34,415 bases of DNA, taken from Verrucomicrobiota bacterium. Lineage in GTDB: Bacteria > Verrucomicrobiota > Verrucomicrobiia > Limisphaerales > JADLHS01. A program made the translations under genes and the position numbers. A model generated the notes under the pieces. That model was not told the DNA's origin and did not search any database. It saw only the letters and a list, made by a program, of their open reading frames with translations. Location of the stretch: NCBI GenBank assembly GCA_025350905.1, contig JANXWY010000447.1, positions 1-34,415 on the forward strand. The letters are read 5' to 3'. Positions 8,550-16,173 of the stretch are shown in pieces. How positions within the stretch are numbered: position 1 is the first letter of the stretch; every line of letters starts with the position of its first letter.

Positions 8550-11500
8550 CTACTCGTAGCTCAGCATCACCTGCCCACCATTAACCCGCACGTCACTGAT
8601 GCGGGTGCTGACCTCCCCCCGCAACCGGTAAAAGCAGGTGTTGCCGTGTTGCGAAATGGTGATGGTTTTGGAAACGGGGTAAACGAAGGTGCCACCGGCG
8701 TCCACGTAGGGACCATCCGCCACTGCGCTCCACTGCAAAGTCGGTGGGATAGAACCCATCGGGAATGCGGCAACTTCCAGCCCCATGCAGACCCCCGTCA
8801 GGCCCGCCGTATAATTCGTCAACCATACGCCACCCGGGCTGTAGCTTGCAATTTGGGAGGCGGCGCCATTGTATACGGATACGAAGAGATCACCGTTATC
8901 GGCTACCGCCAGCCCGACCGGCCGGTCCACCAGGGTGGTTAGGTTGCTCACCGAACCATCGGCCAGCGTCTGAAGGGCGCGCGCCCCGTAGCTGGATAAG
9001 TTGATCACCCCGCCAGTCGCCGCCAGTCCCCAAGGCTGACTGATCCCATTTGCTTGGGCCATCAGGTATTGCGTGTTGTTGGTTAGCGCCACCACCACCA
9101 CCGAGTTATTGACAAATGAGCTGACCGCCAGATGGTTCGCGTCCAGGATGGCGATCCCGTAGGGCCCGGAAATCAAACCGCCTTGGGTCACCGGCGTTGT
9201 CATACCGGTGGCGGGGGTGATTCGCACGATGCTGCTGTTCCCGGCGACGGCCACATATAAATCACCTTCGGCACTGATGGTGAGGGCACGCACGTTGGCC
9301 AAGCTCGAACCGGGATTCACGACCGAGATGCCACCCGTCAGCAGATCCAACCGCTCGATTTTGCCGCCCTGTTCGCTCACGAAGATTTCCCCGTTCGTAG
9401 ATAGCGCCACGTCCGTCGGACTCGGAAAACCGCCGAGCATCTGGGAGACACTCGTTGCTGGATCAATTTTGACCACGGAATTGGCGAAGTAATCGGCGAC
9501 CACGATGTCACCGGGGTTGAGCCGGTACCCGCCGCGAACTTCCACGACGAAAGCTTGCGACCGGCTCAACGGGGGCACCCCGCCATCAGTTACGGTCACC
9601 GTAAACGCATTCGTACTGGGCGCCTGGCCTGCCGCCGGCAACCAGTTGAATTCACCCGCCGACGAAATGGTGGCGCCTGCGGGCGCGCCCGATTGGAGCG
9701 CGAACGTCCGCCCTTGAACCGGCAGATCCGCATCCTGCGCTTGGGCGGTGAACGCCACCGATTCGCCGAATCGAATGATCCGGTTGGTAATAGCCGAAAG
9801 CGTCGGTGGCCGGTTCACCTCGTTGACGATCACCCTCACGCTGCCGGTCGCCGACAGCGGCGGTATGCCATTGTCCGTCACGCGGAGAGCGATGACGTAG
9901 GTACCCGGGCCTTGGACTTCCGCGGGCACCCATGTCAGCAGCCCATTGGTGGAAATGGCGACGCCACTGGGGCCATTCGTGACGAAGCTGTAACTCAGAT
10001 TCTGAGGAGGCAGATTGGAATCGGTCGCGATCATTTGCATGCTTAACAGCGTTCCCTCATCGACCATCCGGTCCGGGATCACATCAAAGCTCGGCGGGAC
10101 GTTGCGCTCGCGAACGACGACGGTAAAATGATTCGTGTCGGACAACATCGGCTCGGCGCTGTCGGTCACAATCACGCCGATCGGATAACTGCCCGGGCCG
10201 GGAACCTCGCCCGGGGTCCAGCTGAAATTGCCATCGCTGGTCAGGCTGACTCCGACCGGAGCACCGGGTTCGAGACTAAACGTCAAAGCCTGGCTGGGGA
10301 GGTCGGGGTCCGTCGCCGTGATTTGGAAGTTCAAGGGGCTGTCCACGGCAGCCAGCCGATCGCCCACTGGCGTCACAACGGGCGCGGTGTTCACCTCGCG
10401 GACGACGACAGTAAACGTCTGCGTCGCGGACAGGAAAGGCGTCCCGTCATCGGTCACAACCATGGTGAATAGGTTTGTCGAAGGCCCCTGGGCTTCGCTG
10501 GGCTTCCAGGAGAGGACGCCGTTGGCGGACATCCCGGCCCCCGCCGGCACCGCGCCCACCAAACTATAAGTCAACTCCTGCATTGGCCAGTCGGGGTCCG
10601 AGCCATTCGCAGCGAACGCCATAGCGGTGCCTTCGTCGGTCGCGAATTCCCCCGCCGCCGCCAGCTGCGGCGGAGTATTGCTTTGGTTTGCGGCGAGAAC
10701 ACTGATCCGGGAAACCTTCACGCCGGTAATTTCCCCGATGTAATTTCCCGAATAGTTGGGCAGCGGATTCCCTTGGGGATCGCGCATTTCCAGTGCGTAG
10801 GGTCCGACCAGGCCGCCGCTCACCCCGATCACGACGTTGCCGTTGGCGTCCGTGCCGATGCCGTAGGGCCCGCCGCCGAGCTTGGGTGACCAGGCGGGTA
10901 GGATATTCGTGATGTTGGTGCCCGTGATGCTGAAAAGCAATTGGCTGTCGTGCGCCCCTACGTAAATGATACCGTTGGAAACTGAAATTCCCCACGGCTG
11001 ATCAATTCCGTCGGCGCCCTGCGCGAGCACCGTCTGGGAATGGCTGGATAAGGATATCGAGACGACGCGGTTGTTGCCCCGGGAGGCCACCACCAGATGG
11101 TCCGGGTCCAGCAGATCAATGCCGGTCGGCGTGGATAGCTGCCCGCCTTGGACTACCAAGGTCTCTGCTCCGGTCGCCGGGTTGATCCGCACCACACTGT
11201 TGCTCACGCTGGTCGTGACAAAGAGATCACCGTCCGGTCCGAGCGCGAGTCCCCAGATTTGCGACAAGGTCGTGTTCGGGTTCACCGTGGTTTGGATCCC
11301 ATTCGTCAGGTTCACCCGTTTGATCAGCCCACCCAGTTCGCTCACGTAGAGATAACCATTCGGCGCCAGCGCCAAATCGGTGGGGAAATCGAACACGCCC
11401 ACGCGCCGGACCGCCCCCGTCTGCGGATCGACCCGCACCACCAAACTGCCCGCAGCGCGGTAATTGGCGGCGACAATTTCGTCCGCTTTCATGGAGTAAA

Positions 11501-12275
11501 TCTGCGCCGCAGAAGTCGAGGCTACGAGCAGCGTCAGGCACATGACCAGCAGCGAGCCAGCACTCAAAGCGTGTTTGAAAACTCCACTAGTCCTCCTAGT
11601 AGCCGAGGACCACTTTTCGCGGAGCGAACTAGTACCACTGGGTAGCAACTCCGTGGCGGTCTTGGGAAGCCAATCGAGGCTCAAATGTCCTGGTTGCTCG
11701 CTCCCAGCAGCAGAATAAATCAGAGCCTCCTTACGTCGGCTGCTACCTTTCAATTGGGCTTCGAGCGAAGCGGGAATCCCTTTACTCTTCGTAGCAGCCG
11801 AGGTGACGAGGCTCAAATGTCCTCGTTTTTCGCGCCCAGCAACGGAAAAAACCAAAGCCTCCTTGTGTTGCAACACTGCGGATTGAAACCTGGAGCCAGA
11901 TGGACACCCTGGGAACGCCGGCATCCCTGCCGGCAGGCTCCGAGCCCGCAACTTCGCGACTCGCCGGCAGGGATGCCGGCGCTCCCTGGACGGTCCGCCA
12001 TCGGAAGTCAGAGCCTCCTTACGTCGGCTGCTACCTACAAAACGGTTTCCGAGTCGGGCGAAAATTCCATGCAATTTGCGCGCGCGTTGCGCCTCCGAAC
12101 TGTAGCGCAGACTGGCAGTCTGCCGGGTCGCAGAAAATTTCGATGGCCAGCCGACTACCAGTCGGCGGTACAGCAGGTTGCCAGCCTGCGCTACGCCGGT
12201 AAGGATTAGGGGCATAGCAGAAGCCGCGCACATGCGACATTGGCTCGGCTTGGGTGGTTTTGATTGCGTTCTCAT
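8550..12275 (-). CDS. Exported protein: two beta-propellers (NHL/SMP-30-like) flanking four cadherin-like/He_PIG domains
   Basis: 1241 codons from ATG 12275, which has a perfect AGGAGG seven bases upstream and lies 23 bases after the C25 peptidase stop. Codons about 27-230 are repeat DNA read without a stop. The signal core (GSLLVMCLTLLVASTSAAQ) comes only after this, near 11565-11500. The mature part starts with a propeller of NHL-like blades (PTDLALAPNGYLYVSE, WGLALGPDGDLFVTT). Four Ig-like putative-Ig/cadherin units of about 95 residues follow, each with a TDPDLP...LTFSL...G..SWTP pattern. A second propeller repeats the first (PTDVALSTNGEIFVSEQGG), and the tail is FYRLRGEV. It is probably a surface or periplasmic binding protein. 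If the repeats are not translated, the start would be ATG 11543 or TTG 11567, both with poor signal n-regions. Confidence 0.85.
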   Translation of the reverse strand: MRTQSKPPKPSQCRMCAASAMPLILTGVAQAGNLLYRRLVVGWPSKFSATRQTASLRYSSEAQRARKLHGIFARLGNRFVGSSRRKEALTSDGGPSRERRHPCRRVAKLRARSLPAGMPAFPGCPSGSRFQSAVLQHKEALVFSVAGREKRGHLSLVTSAATKSKGIPASLEAQLKGSSRRKEALIYSAAGSEQPGHLSLDWLPKTATELLPSGTSSLREKWSSATRRTSGVFKHALSAGSLLVMCLTLLVASTSAAQIYSMKADEIVAANYRAAGSLVVRVDPQTGAVRRVGVFDFPTDLALAPNGYLYVSELGGLIKRVNLTNGIQTTVNPNTTLSQIWGLALGPDGDLFVTTSVSNSVVRINPATGAETLVVQGGQLSTPTGIDLLDPDHLVVASRGNNRVVSISLSSHSQTVLAQGADGIDQPWGISVSNGIIYVGAHDSQLLFSITGTNITNILPAWSPKLGGGPYGIGTDANGNVVIGVSGGLVGPYALEMRDPQGNPLPNYSGNYIGEITGVKVSRISVLAANQSNTPPQLAAAGEFATDEGTAMAFAANGSDPDWPMQELTYSLVGAVPAGAGMSANGVLSWKPSEAQGPSTNLFTMVVTDDGTPFLSATQTFTVVVREVNTAPVVTPVGDRLAAVDSPLNFQITATDPDLPSQALTFSLEPGAPVGVSLTSDGNFSWTPGEVPGPGSYPIGVIVTDSAEPMLSDTNHFTVVVRERNVPPSFDVIPDRMVDEGTLLSMQMIATDSNLPPQNLSYSFVTNGPSGVAISTNGLLTWVPAEVQGPGTYVIALRVTDNGIPPLSATGSVRVIVNEVNRPPTLSAITNRIIRFGESVAFTAQAQDADLPVQGRTFALQSGAPAGATISSAGEFNWLPAAGQAPSTNAFTVTVTDGGVPPLSRSQAFVVEVRGGYRLNPGDIVVADYFANSVVKIDPATSVSQMLGGFPSPTDVALSTNGEIFVSEQGGKIERLDLLTGGISVVNPGSSLANVRALTISAEGDLYVAVAGNSSIVRITPATGMTTPVTQGGLISGPYGIAILDANHLAVSSFVNNSVVVVALTNNTQYLMAQANGISQPWGLAATGGVINLSSYGARALQTLADGSVSNLTTLVDRPVGLAVADNGDLFVSVYNGAASQIASYSPGGVWLTNYTAGLTGVCMGLEVAAFPMGSIPPTLQWSAVADGPYVDAGGTFVYPVSKTITISQHGNTCFYRLRGEVSTRISDVRVNGGQVMLSYE
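11688..11880 (-). repeat. Two related repeat copies inside the 5' part of the propeller gene
   Basis: Copy one (about 11688-11746) reads GAGGCTCAAATGTCC...CAGAGCCTCCTTACGTCGG and ends GCTGCTAC. Copy two (11791-about 11880) reads GTAGCAGCCGAGGTGACGAG...CTCAAATGTCC...AAAGCCTCCTTGTG. Facing arms at 11721-11746 and 11791-11816 can pair. On the minus strand both translate in the gene's frame as KEAL-(I/V)-(Y/F)-S-x-AG...GHLSL. Confidence 0.75.
11911..11986. repeat. GC-rich inverted repeat inside the propeller gene leader
   Basis: GGGAACGCCGGCATCCCTGC (11911 on) is inverted relative to GCCGGCAGGGATGCCGGCG ending near 11986, with a central spacer of about 28 bases. It lies in frame within codons of 8550-12275. 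Confidence 0.8.
12009..12034 (-). repeat. Single arm of the GTAGCAGCCGACGTAAGGAGG repeat
   Basis: The minus strand reads GTAGCAGCCGACGTAAGGAG followed by GCTCTG, identical to 11721-11746. In the propeller gene frame it encodes GSSRRKEAL. Confidence 0.8.
12101..12194. repeat. Inverted repeat of the GTAGCGCAGNCTGGCA family
   Basis: GTAGCGCAGACTGGCAGTC (from 12102) faces GGTTGCCAGCCTGCGCTAC (to 12194), with an inner pair CGACTACCAGTCG. It sits just downstream of the ATG at 12275 of the propeller gene and is read through in frame. Confidence 0.8.
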
Positions 12276-12282
12276 GCACCGG

Positions 12283-12288
12283 CCTCCT
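12283..12288 (-). promoter_or_regulatory. Strong Shine-Dalgarno for the propeller gene, fixing ATG 12275
   Basis: The minus strand reads AGGAGG with seven bases to ATG 12275. It lies in the 23-base gap after the C25 peptidase stop. It is the best ribosome site in this gene group and supports translation from upstream of the in-frame repeats. Confidence 0.75.
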
Positions 12289-12298
12289 CATCATTGCC

Positions 12299-15200
12299 TC
12301 AAGGATAATTTCGCACCTCGAGCCGGTAATACCGGTTCGTCGCCGCGCCCCCCAAGTTCGTGTAGGTGTTGCTGGGCGGCGTGGCTGCGATTCCATTCGC
12401 CAACAACCCGAACACTCCGCCCGGTGCGTCCGCCTGAAATACCGAATACCAATGACCGGCAACACTCGGCCAGAAGAGGACCGGCGGCCCGCCCGGAACC
12501 GTAGCCACGGCGAGCGAGACACGCAGGACCGACGCGGGATCGACTGGACTCGTCCCCGCCACGTATTCGGCCCACGCGGCCATCCCGTCGGAATCGGAAT
12601 CGGCGACCGCAGCGGCTTCAAACTGATTGGTCCATCCGTAGCTGGCGAGCCACCACTCCGGCGTACCGTGCGAAGTGAGATTCGCCGCAAACACCGCCGT
12701 AAGACTGCGCGGTTGGTTTAGCGTCAGATTCAGGGTGGCGTTCGATTCCATCCCAGTCGGAACATCACCCGTCCACTGAAGGAAGTGATAATAGGTGGCG
12801 GAAACGGCTTGCACCGCCACCAAGGTCGCGGAGTCACGCCAGCCATTCGTGGTACTCACCGTCCCATTGCCCGTGGCGCCGGCGGCAAACCAGAATTGCG
12901 TCTTCCAGTTCCAGACGATTTGAGAATTATTGGTAATCGTAAACGTCAACTGCGTTGCATTGCCGCTGCTGGGAATGCTACCCGTCCCCGACCAGCCCGT
13001 ACAGACGAACTGCGTGCCTGCGCCAACAGAAAGCGGTGAATTCGTCACCGCACAATTCACCAGGCTCCCGGCGGGGATCCCATTGGTGCCGACCGCCGGG
13101 GTGGCGCCGCCATGAGCGGAGGCCACGATTAATTGGGTTGGCGTGGGCGAAGTCTGCCAAGCCACATGCGGATCCCCAAAAAGGGTGATCTCAAAATAAC
13201 ACCACCGATAGGTCATCAGCCCCGTCGTCTCGACTTGGCTGACCATGGCATGCTTGCTCAACTGGTTGGCCACGCCGAGCCGGGGGTGGCCATTGGTGAG
13301 CATTTCGCGGAAGAATTGAATTTGAAATTCACCGCTCCAGCGCCATTCGTTTTGGGGATCATACCAACCCAGCCGCGAATTTAAGATCGCGGCAAAGGCG
13401 CCATGCGAGTTGGTTTTCACCAGTTCCTCGCCAATGCAGTCCGGCGAGAACTGGTCATTGTCGAACTCGCCGGCGTTGCAACCGACGCTGTAACTCAGAA
13501 AGAGCCATTGGTTCGTCAGCAGCACCACGTCCTCGGTGAAGAGGCGCATCATGGCATCAGTGTCGCCGTGACCATTGAACAGTGCCAGATGCGGAGACTG
13601 GTTCATGGCGGTGATGGCATTGGCCGCGGTCCACTGGGGGGTAGTGGCCGGAGCATCGTCGAGCCGGGCAATCTGATAGGAGTTCGTAAAGTACGGCAAT
13701 AGTGGGACGAACATATCCCACCCCTGCGAGGGACCACTCCCGGTGCTGCCGAGGTACTCCGCCATGAACAGGACGTTCGTGGCGTGGGCGTGGGTTTGCG
13801 TTTCGTAACGTACTTGCTTCTCCACGAACACACTCACTTCGGCCGGAGTATCCACCGGGGCGCGCCCGACATAAACTTCCGCGAGCAGATCGACCTCGCC
13901 ACCCGCTGCGCCATCGGTGGGTTCGCCAAAAATATTGTTGCCATTTCCGTCCCAGGAACCATCCAGGCAGGCGTAATACAGGTCGGTCGGAATCGACGTC
14001 GTGGTCGCCAATGTGCCCATGTTGGCGTAACCATACCGGCACGGCACCGTCGGCGTGTCGCCGCCCAACAGGACGTACGTGATGCCCCAATTCGTATAGG
14101 CGTAGCGGATATAATTGCGAATCTTTTCGGCATCGTCCCGGCCCGGGTAACCGCTCTTGATGGCTTCCACCGTTGCAATTTGCACGGTCAAACCGTCCGC
14201 CACCTTCCGATCCAACAAAGGTTGAAACGCGGAGACCAGATTGCTTTTCGTGATCAACAGGTAATCGTACACGGCGCCGGAATCGGCCGTCACCAGGCCC
14301 GCGTCCTCCCGAGCGGCCAGCATGGCTGGATTATCCACCGTGCTTGCGACGCGTTGCCGGATGGCGGCCGAGGCGGGAACAAACGCCGGCGTGAGCGTCG
14401 CTGGATTGCGCGCGGCCAGGGCCAGCGTCACGCGCAAGCGCGAATGCGCCAGCAACGCTCCGGACAACGGGTGGTAAGCGACCGGATACACGCGAAGGAA
14501 AGCAATATCATATCCGTTCATGCGCTGGACAGAGGCGAGCTCGACCGGCGCCGCAGGATAGGCGGAGTCGGAAAGATAAATTGAGGAGTCAGGCTCGATT
14601 GAAGATGGCGGGACCGACGATGGAGTTTTCCCACCCGGTGTCGGAGTCGGCGCCGGCGTAGCCTCGACGCGCCAATATCCGGGAATCGACGTCGGCGCAA
14701 TTTCGGCCTGGGCGGTCACACCGGCCACATCGGAATCCGGCGGCAGGAGCAGTCGGACGGTGCGATAGGGCAAGGCCGGCTCGCCAACGCGTCCGTAGAT
14801 CGCGCAGCCCGCCACGGTTACCCGCGTGTTCTCACCCAACGTATCCAACCGGGGCGGCTCGAAATCACAAATTATTGAGAGCGACTTGGCAGGCGCCGAC
14901 TGCACCGCCAACAGCAGACTGGGTTGGAGGCAACAAAGCAGAGCGAAAAGAATACGGCCGATCCAAGGATGGCCGACACAGTAGGGAACAAGCGTGTGGC
15001 CCTGCGGAATGATTCCCGCTCTCCCCCGCGGTGGGGGAGAGGGCCGGGGTGAGGGGGAAAAGCCGCATGGCCATTGACCAACGCCATGTTCCGCCTCCCC
15101 ACGCAACCCCTCACCCTGACCCTCTCCCCTTCCGAAGGGGAGAGGGAAGCTTAAGGTAGGGACGGCGCGCTGCGCTGTCCCCGACCGCGTCGAGCGGTCG

Positions 15201-15331
15201 GCAAGGATGGAAACCGGACGCACGTTCGCCGAAATTCGTTCCGCGCCTGCTCGGGCGCGGGGACGGCGCAGCGCGCCGTCCCTACCCACTTCGGAGTTCG
15301 GGATTAACAGCACTGGAAGGTGCGATGTCAT
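12299..15331 (-). CDS. Secreted C25 (gingipain-like) cysteine peptidase
   Basis: 1010 codons from ATG 15331; the first 120 or so are mostly repeat DNA in frame, and the signal core (GRILFALLCCLQPSLLLAVQS) follows. A gingipain-type propeptide comes next (GEPALPYRTVRLLLPPDS, then DIAFLRVYPVAYHPLSG). The C25 catalytic domain runs from VYDYLLITKSNLVSAFQPLL through YVLLGGDTPTVPCRY to EITLFGDPHVAW. Catalytic His is H588 (FNGHGD) and Cys is C618 (SVGCNAGEF). The C-terminal part has InlB-like B-repeats (TATYYHFLQWTGDVP type), a calcium-binding DSDSDGMAAWAEY element and a YYRLEVRNYP tail. It probably cleaves extracellular proteins or matures neighbouring exported proteins; specificity is unknown. No clear ribosome site precedes ATG 15331, so the exact start is uncertain. 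Confidence 0.9.
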   Translation of the reverse strand: MTSHLPVLLIPNSEVGRDGALRRPRARAGAERISANVRPVSILADRSTRSGTAQRAVPTLSFPLPFGRGEGQGEGLRGEAEHGVGQWPCGFSPSPRPSPPPRGRAGIIPQGHTLVPYCVGHPWIGRILFALLCCLQPSLLLAVQSAPAKSLSIICDFEPPRLDTLGENTRVTVAGCAIYGRVGEPALPYRTVRLLLPPDSDVAGVTAQAEIAPTSIPGYWRVEATPAPTPTPGGKTPSSVPPSSIEPDSSIYLSDSAYPAAPVELASVQRMNGYDIAFLRVYPVAYHPLSGALLAHSRLRVTLALAARNPATLTPAFVPASAAIRQRVASTVDNPAMLAAREDAGLVTADSGAVYDYLLITKSNLVSAFQPLLDRKVADGLTVQIATVEAIKSGYPGRDDAEKIRNYIRYAYTNWGITYVLLGGDTPTVPCRYGYANMGTLATTTSIPTDLYYACLDGSWDGNGNNIFGEPTDGAAGGEVDLLAEVYVGRAPVDTPAEVSVFVEKQVRYETQTHAHATNVLFMAEYLGSTGSGPSQGWDMFVPLLPYFTNSYQIARLDDAPATTPQWTAANAITAMNQSPHLALFNGHGDTDAMMRLFTEDVVLLTNQWLFLSYSVGCNAGEFDNDQFSPDCIGEELVKTNSHGAFAAILNSRLGWYDPQNEWRWSGEFQIQFFREMLTNGHPRLGVANQLSKHAMVSQVETTGLMTYRWCYFEITLFGDPHVAWQTSPTPTQLIVASAHGGATPAVGTNGIPAGSLVNCAVTNSPLSVGAGTQFVCTGWSGTGSIPSSGNATQLTFTITNNSQIVWNWKTQFWFAAGATGNGTVSTTNGWRDSATLVAVQAVSATYYHFLQWTGDVPTGMESNATLNLTLNQPRSLTAVFAANLTSHGTPEWWLASYGWTNQFEAAAVADSDSDGMAAWAEYVAGTSPVDPASVLRVSLAVATVPGGPPVLFWPSVAGHWYSVFQADAPGGVFGLLANGIAATPPSNTYTNLGGAATNRYYRLEVRNYP
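14974..15150 (-). repeat. 177-bp two-hairpin repeat, copy A, in frame in the C25 gene
   Basis: It contains two hairpins: CTCTCCCCCGCGGTGGGGGA with its GAG partner, and CTCTCCCCTTCCGAAGGGG with AGAG. Their flanks GGGTGAGGG and CCCTCACCC can also pair. It aligns end to end, with equal length, with 16677-16853. On the minus strand both are read as FPLPFGRGEGQGEG...GFSPSPRPS. The repeat ends directly before the signal core. Confidence 0.9.
15155..15286. repeat. 132-bp element bounded by a perfect 21-bp inverted repeat
   Basis: GGTAGGGACGGCGCGCTGCG + C at 15155-15175 is perfectly inverted at 15266-15286. An inner inverted pair (GACCGC/GCGGTC) is present. 132 bp is 44 codons, and it is read through in frame within the first codons of the C25 gene. 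A related single arm lies at about 16878-16905. Confidence 0.85.
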
Positions 15332-15393
15332 CTTGCAAAAGTTGTCTCCCGAAAAACATGGCCGCGAACACTTCTCAACGACTGCCTTCTGGA

Positions 15394-16056
15394 TTAATTC
15401 ACCACCAAACCCTCGGTTCGGGAACCACCCAGAACGACCGTCACCCTGCTGCCGGACTCCACGCGCCCTTCCTTGTTCGGTAAGAGCGTGAAATAGGTTT
15501 TGCCCGCCACCAGCTTTTGCGAGGTCTGGTTCTCGCGTTGGAACGGCACCATGAGAACCTTGTTGTTCGATTGATTGTAAATGTAAACAAGATTAGTCAG
15601 GTACAGGAGCGAGGACGCCTTGGTGGCATCAACCACCTTGTAGCGCAGGTCCAGGGCGGCACCCCGCAAAGCCACCCCAACTTGGGTGATCTCAATGCCC
15701 CAGTGGTCCGCCATGCTCTCCGTGGACTCGGACGCAAAACCCACCACCGGCCCCCGAGGGTCGACGACGGCGCCGCTGGGCGACAACACCACCGGCTTGG
15801 CGGTATCCTGCGCCACGCGAGCTACCTTCGCCACCGGCTCCTGGCTCACCGGTGGTTCGCTCGGTGCGATCTCGGCTTCAACGGCTGGCGACGAAGCCTT
15901 CGGGCGGCTTGCGAAAAACAACGCCACCGTCATGGCTACCAATACGGTCGTGATAATCCACAGCCTCACCGTATTTGGGCGATCCGGAAGTTCGGCACCC
16001 GGCTGGCCGTTGCCTGGCGAATGGATCGCCGGCGATTTAATTACACTCGGTTTCAT
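15394..16056 (-). CDS. Membrane-anchored 'WGI-domain' protein (unrecognised family)
   Basis: 220 residues. A short Pro-rich N-terminus is followed by one membrane helix (RLWIITTVLVAMTVALFFAS, residues about 31-50) and an Ala/Pro/Glu-rich linker. A C-terminal domain (about 118-220) begins DHWGIEITQVGVALRGAALD. It matches the neighbour at 16174-16983 at WGIxIT, D(L/F)RY, DAxKA, GKTxxxLxxN and GSxVxVxxG.R.E.L.V. I do not recognise the family. The domain probably lies outside the cytoplasmic membrane. It is 62 bases upstream of the C25 gene and 117 bases downstream of its paralogue, all on the minus strand, so an operon with the exported proteins is plausible. No clear ribosome site precedes the ATG. 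Confidence 0.75.
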   Translation of the reverse strand: MKPSVIKSPAIHSPGNGQPGAELPDRPNTVRLWIITTVLVAMTVALFFASRPKASSPAVEAEIAPSEPPVSQEPVAKVARVAQDTAKPVVLSPSGAVVDPRGPVVGFASESTESMADHWGIEITQVGVALRGAALDLRYKVVDATKASSLLYLTNLVYIYNQSNNKVLMVPFQRENQTSQKLVAGKTYFTLLPNKEGRVESGSRVTVVLGGSRTEGLVVN

Positions 16057-16113
16057 ATATTAAGAATTACAAATCCGGCAAGATGCTATCGATCGGCGTC
16101 CTGACCTGCTCTG

Positions 16114-16146
16114 CTTTCGTGTAGTTCGTGTGTTTCGTGGTTAATC
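16114..16146. repeat. Half copy of the AACCACGAAA element
   Basis: CTTTCGTGTAGTTCGTGTG followed by TTTCGTGGTTAATC, one arm of the element seen complete at 7627-7723. It lies between the two WGI-domain genes. Confidence 0.75.
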
Positions 16147-16173
16147 AGAGCGAAGCGCTTCATGAGGACAGTC

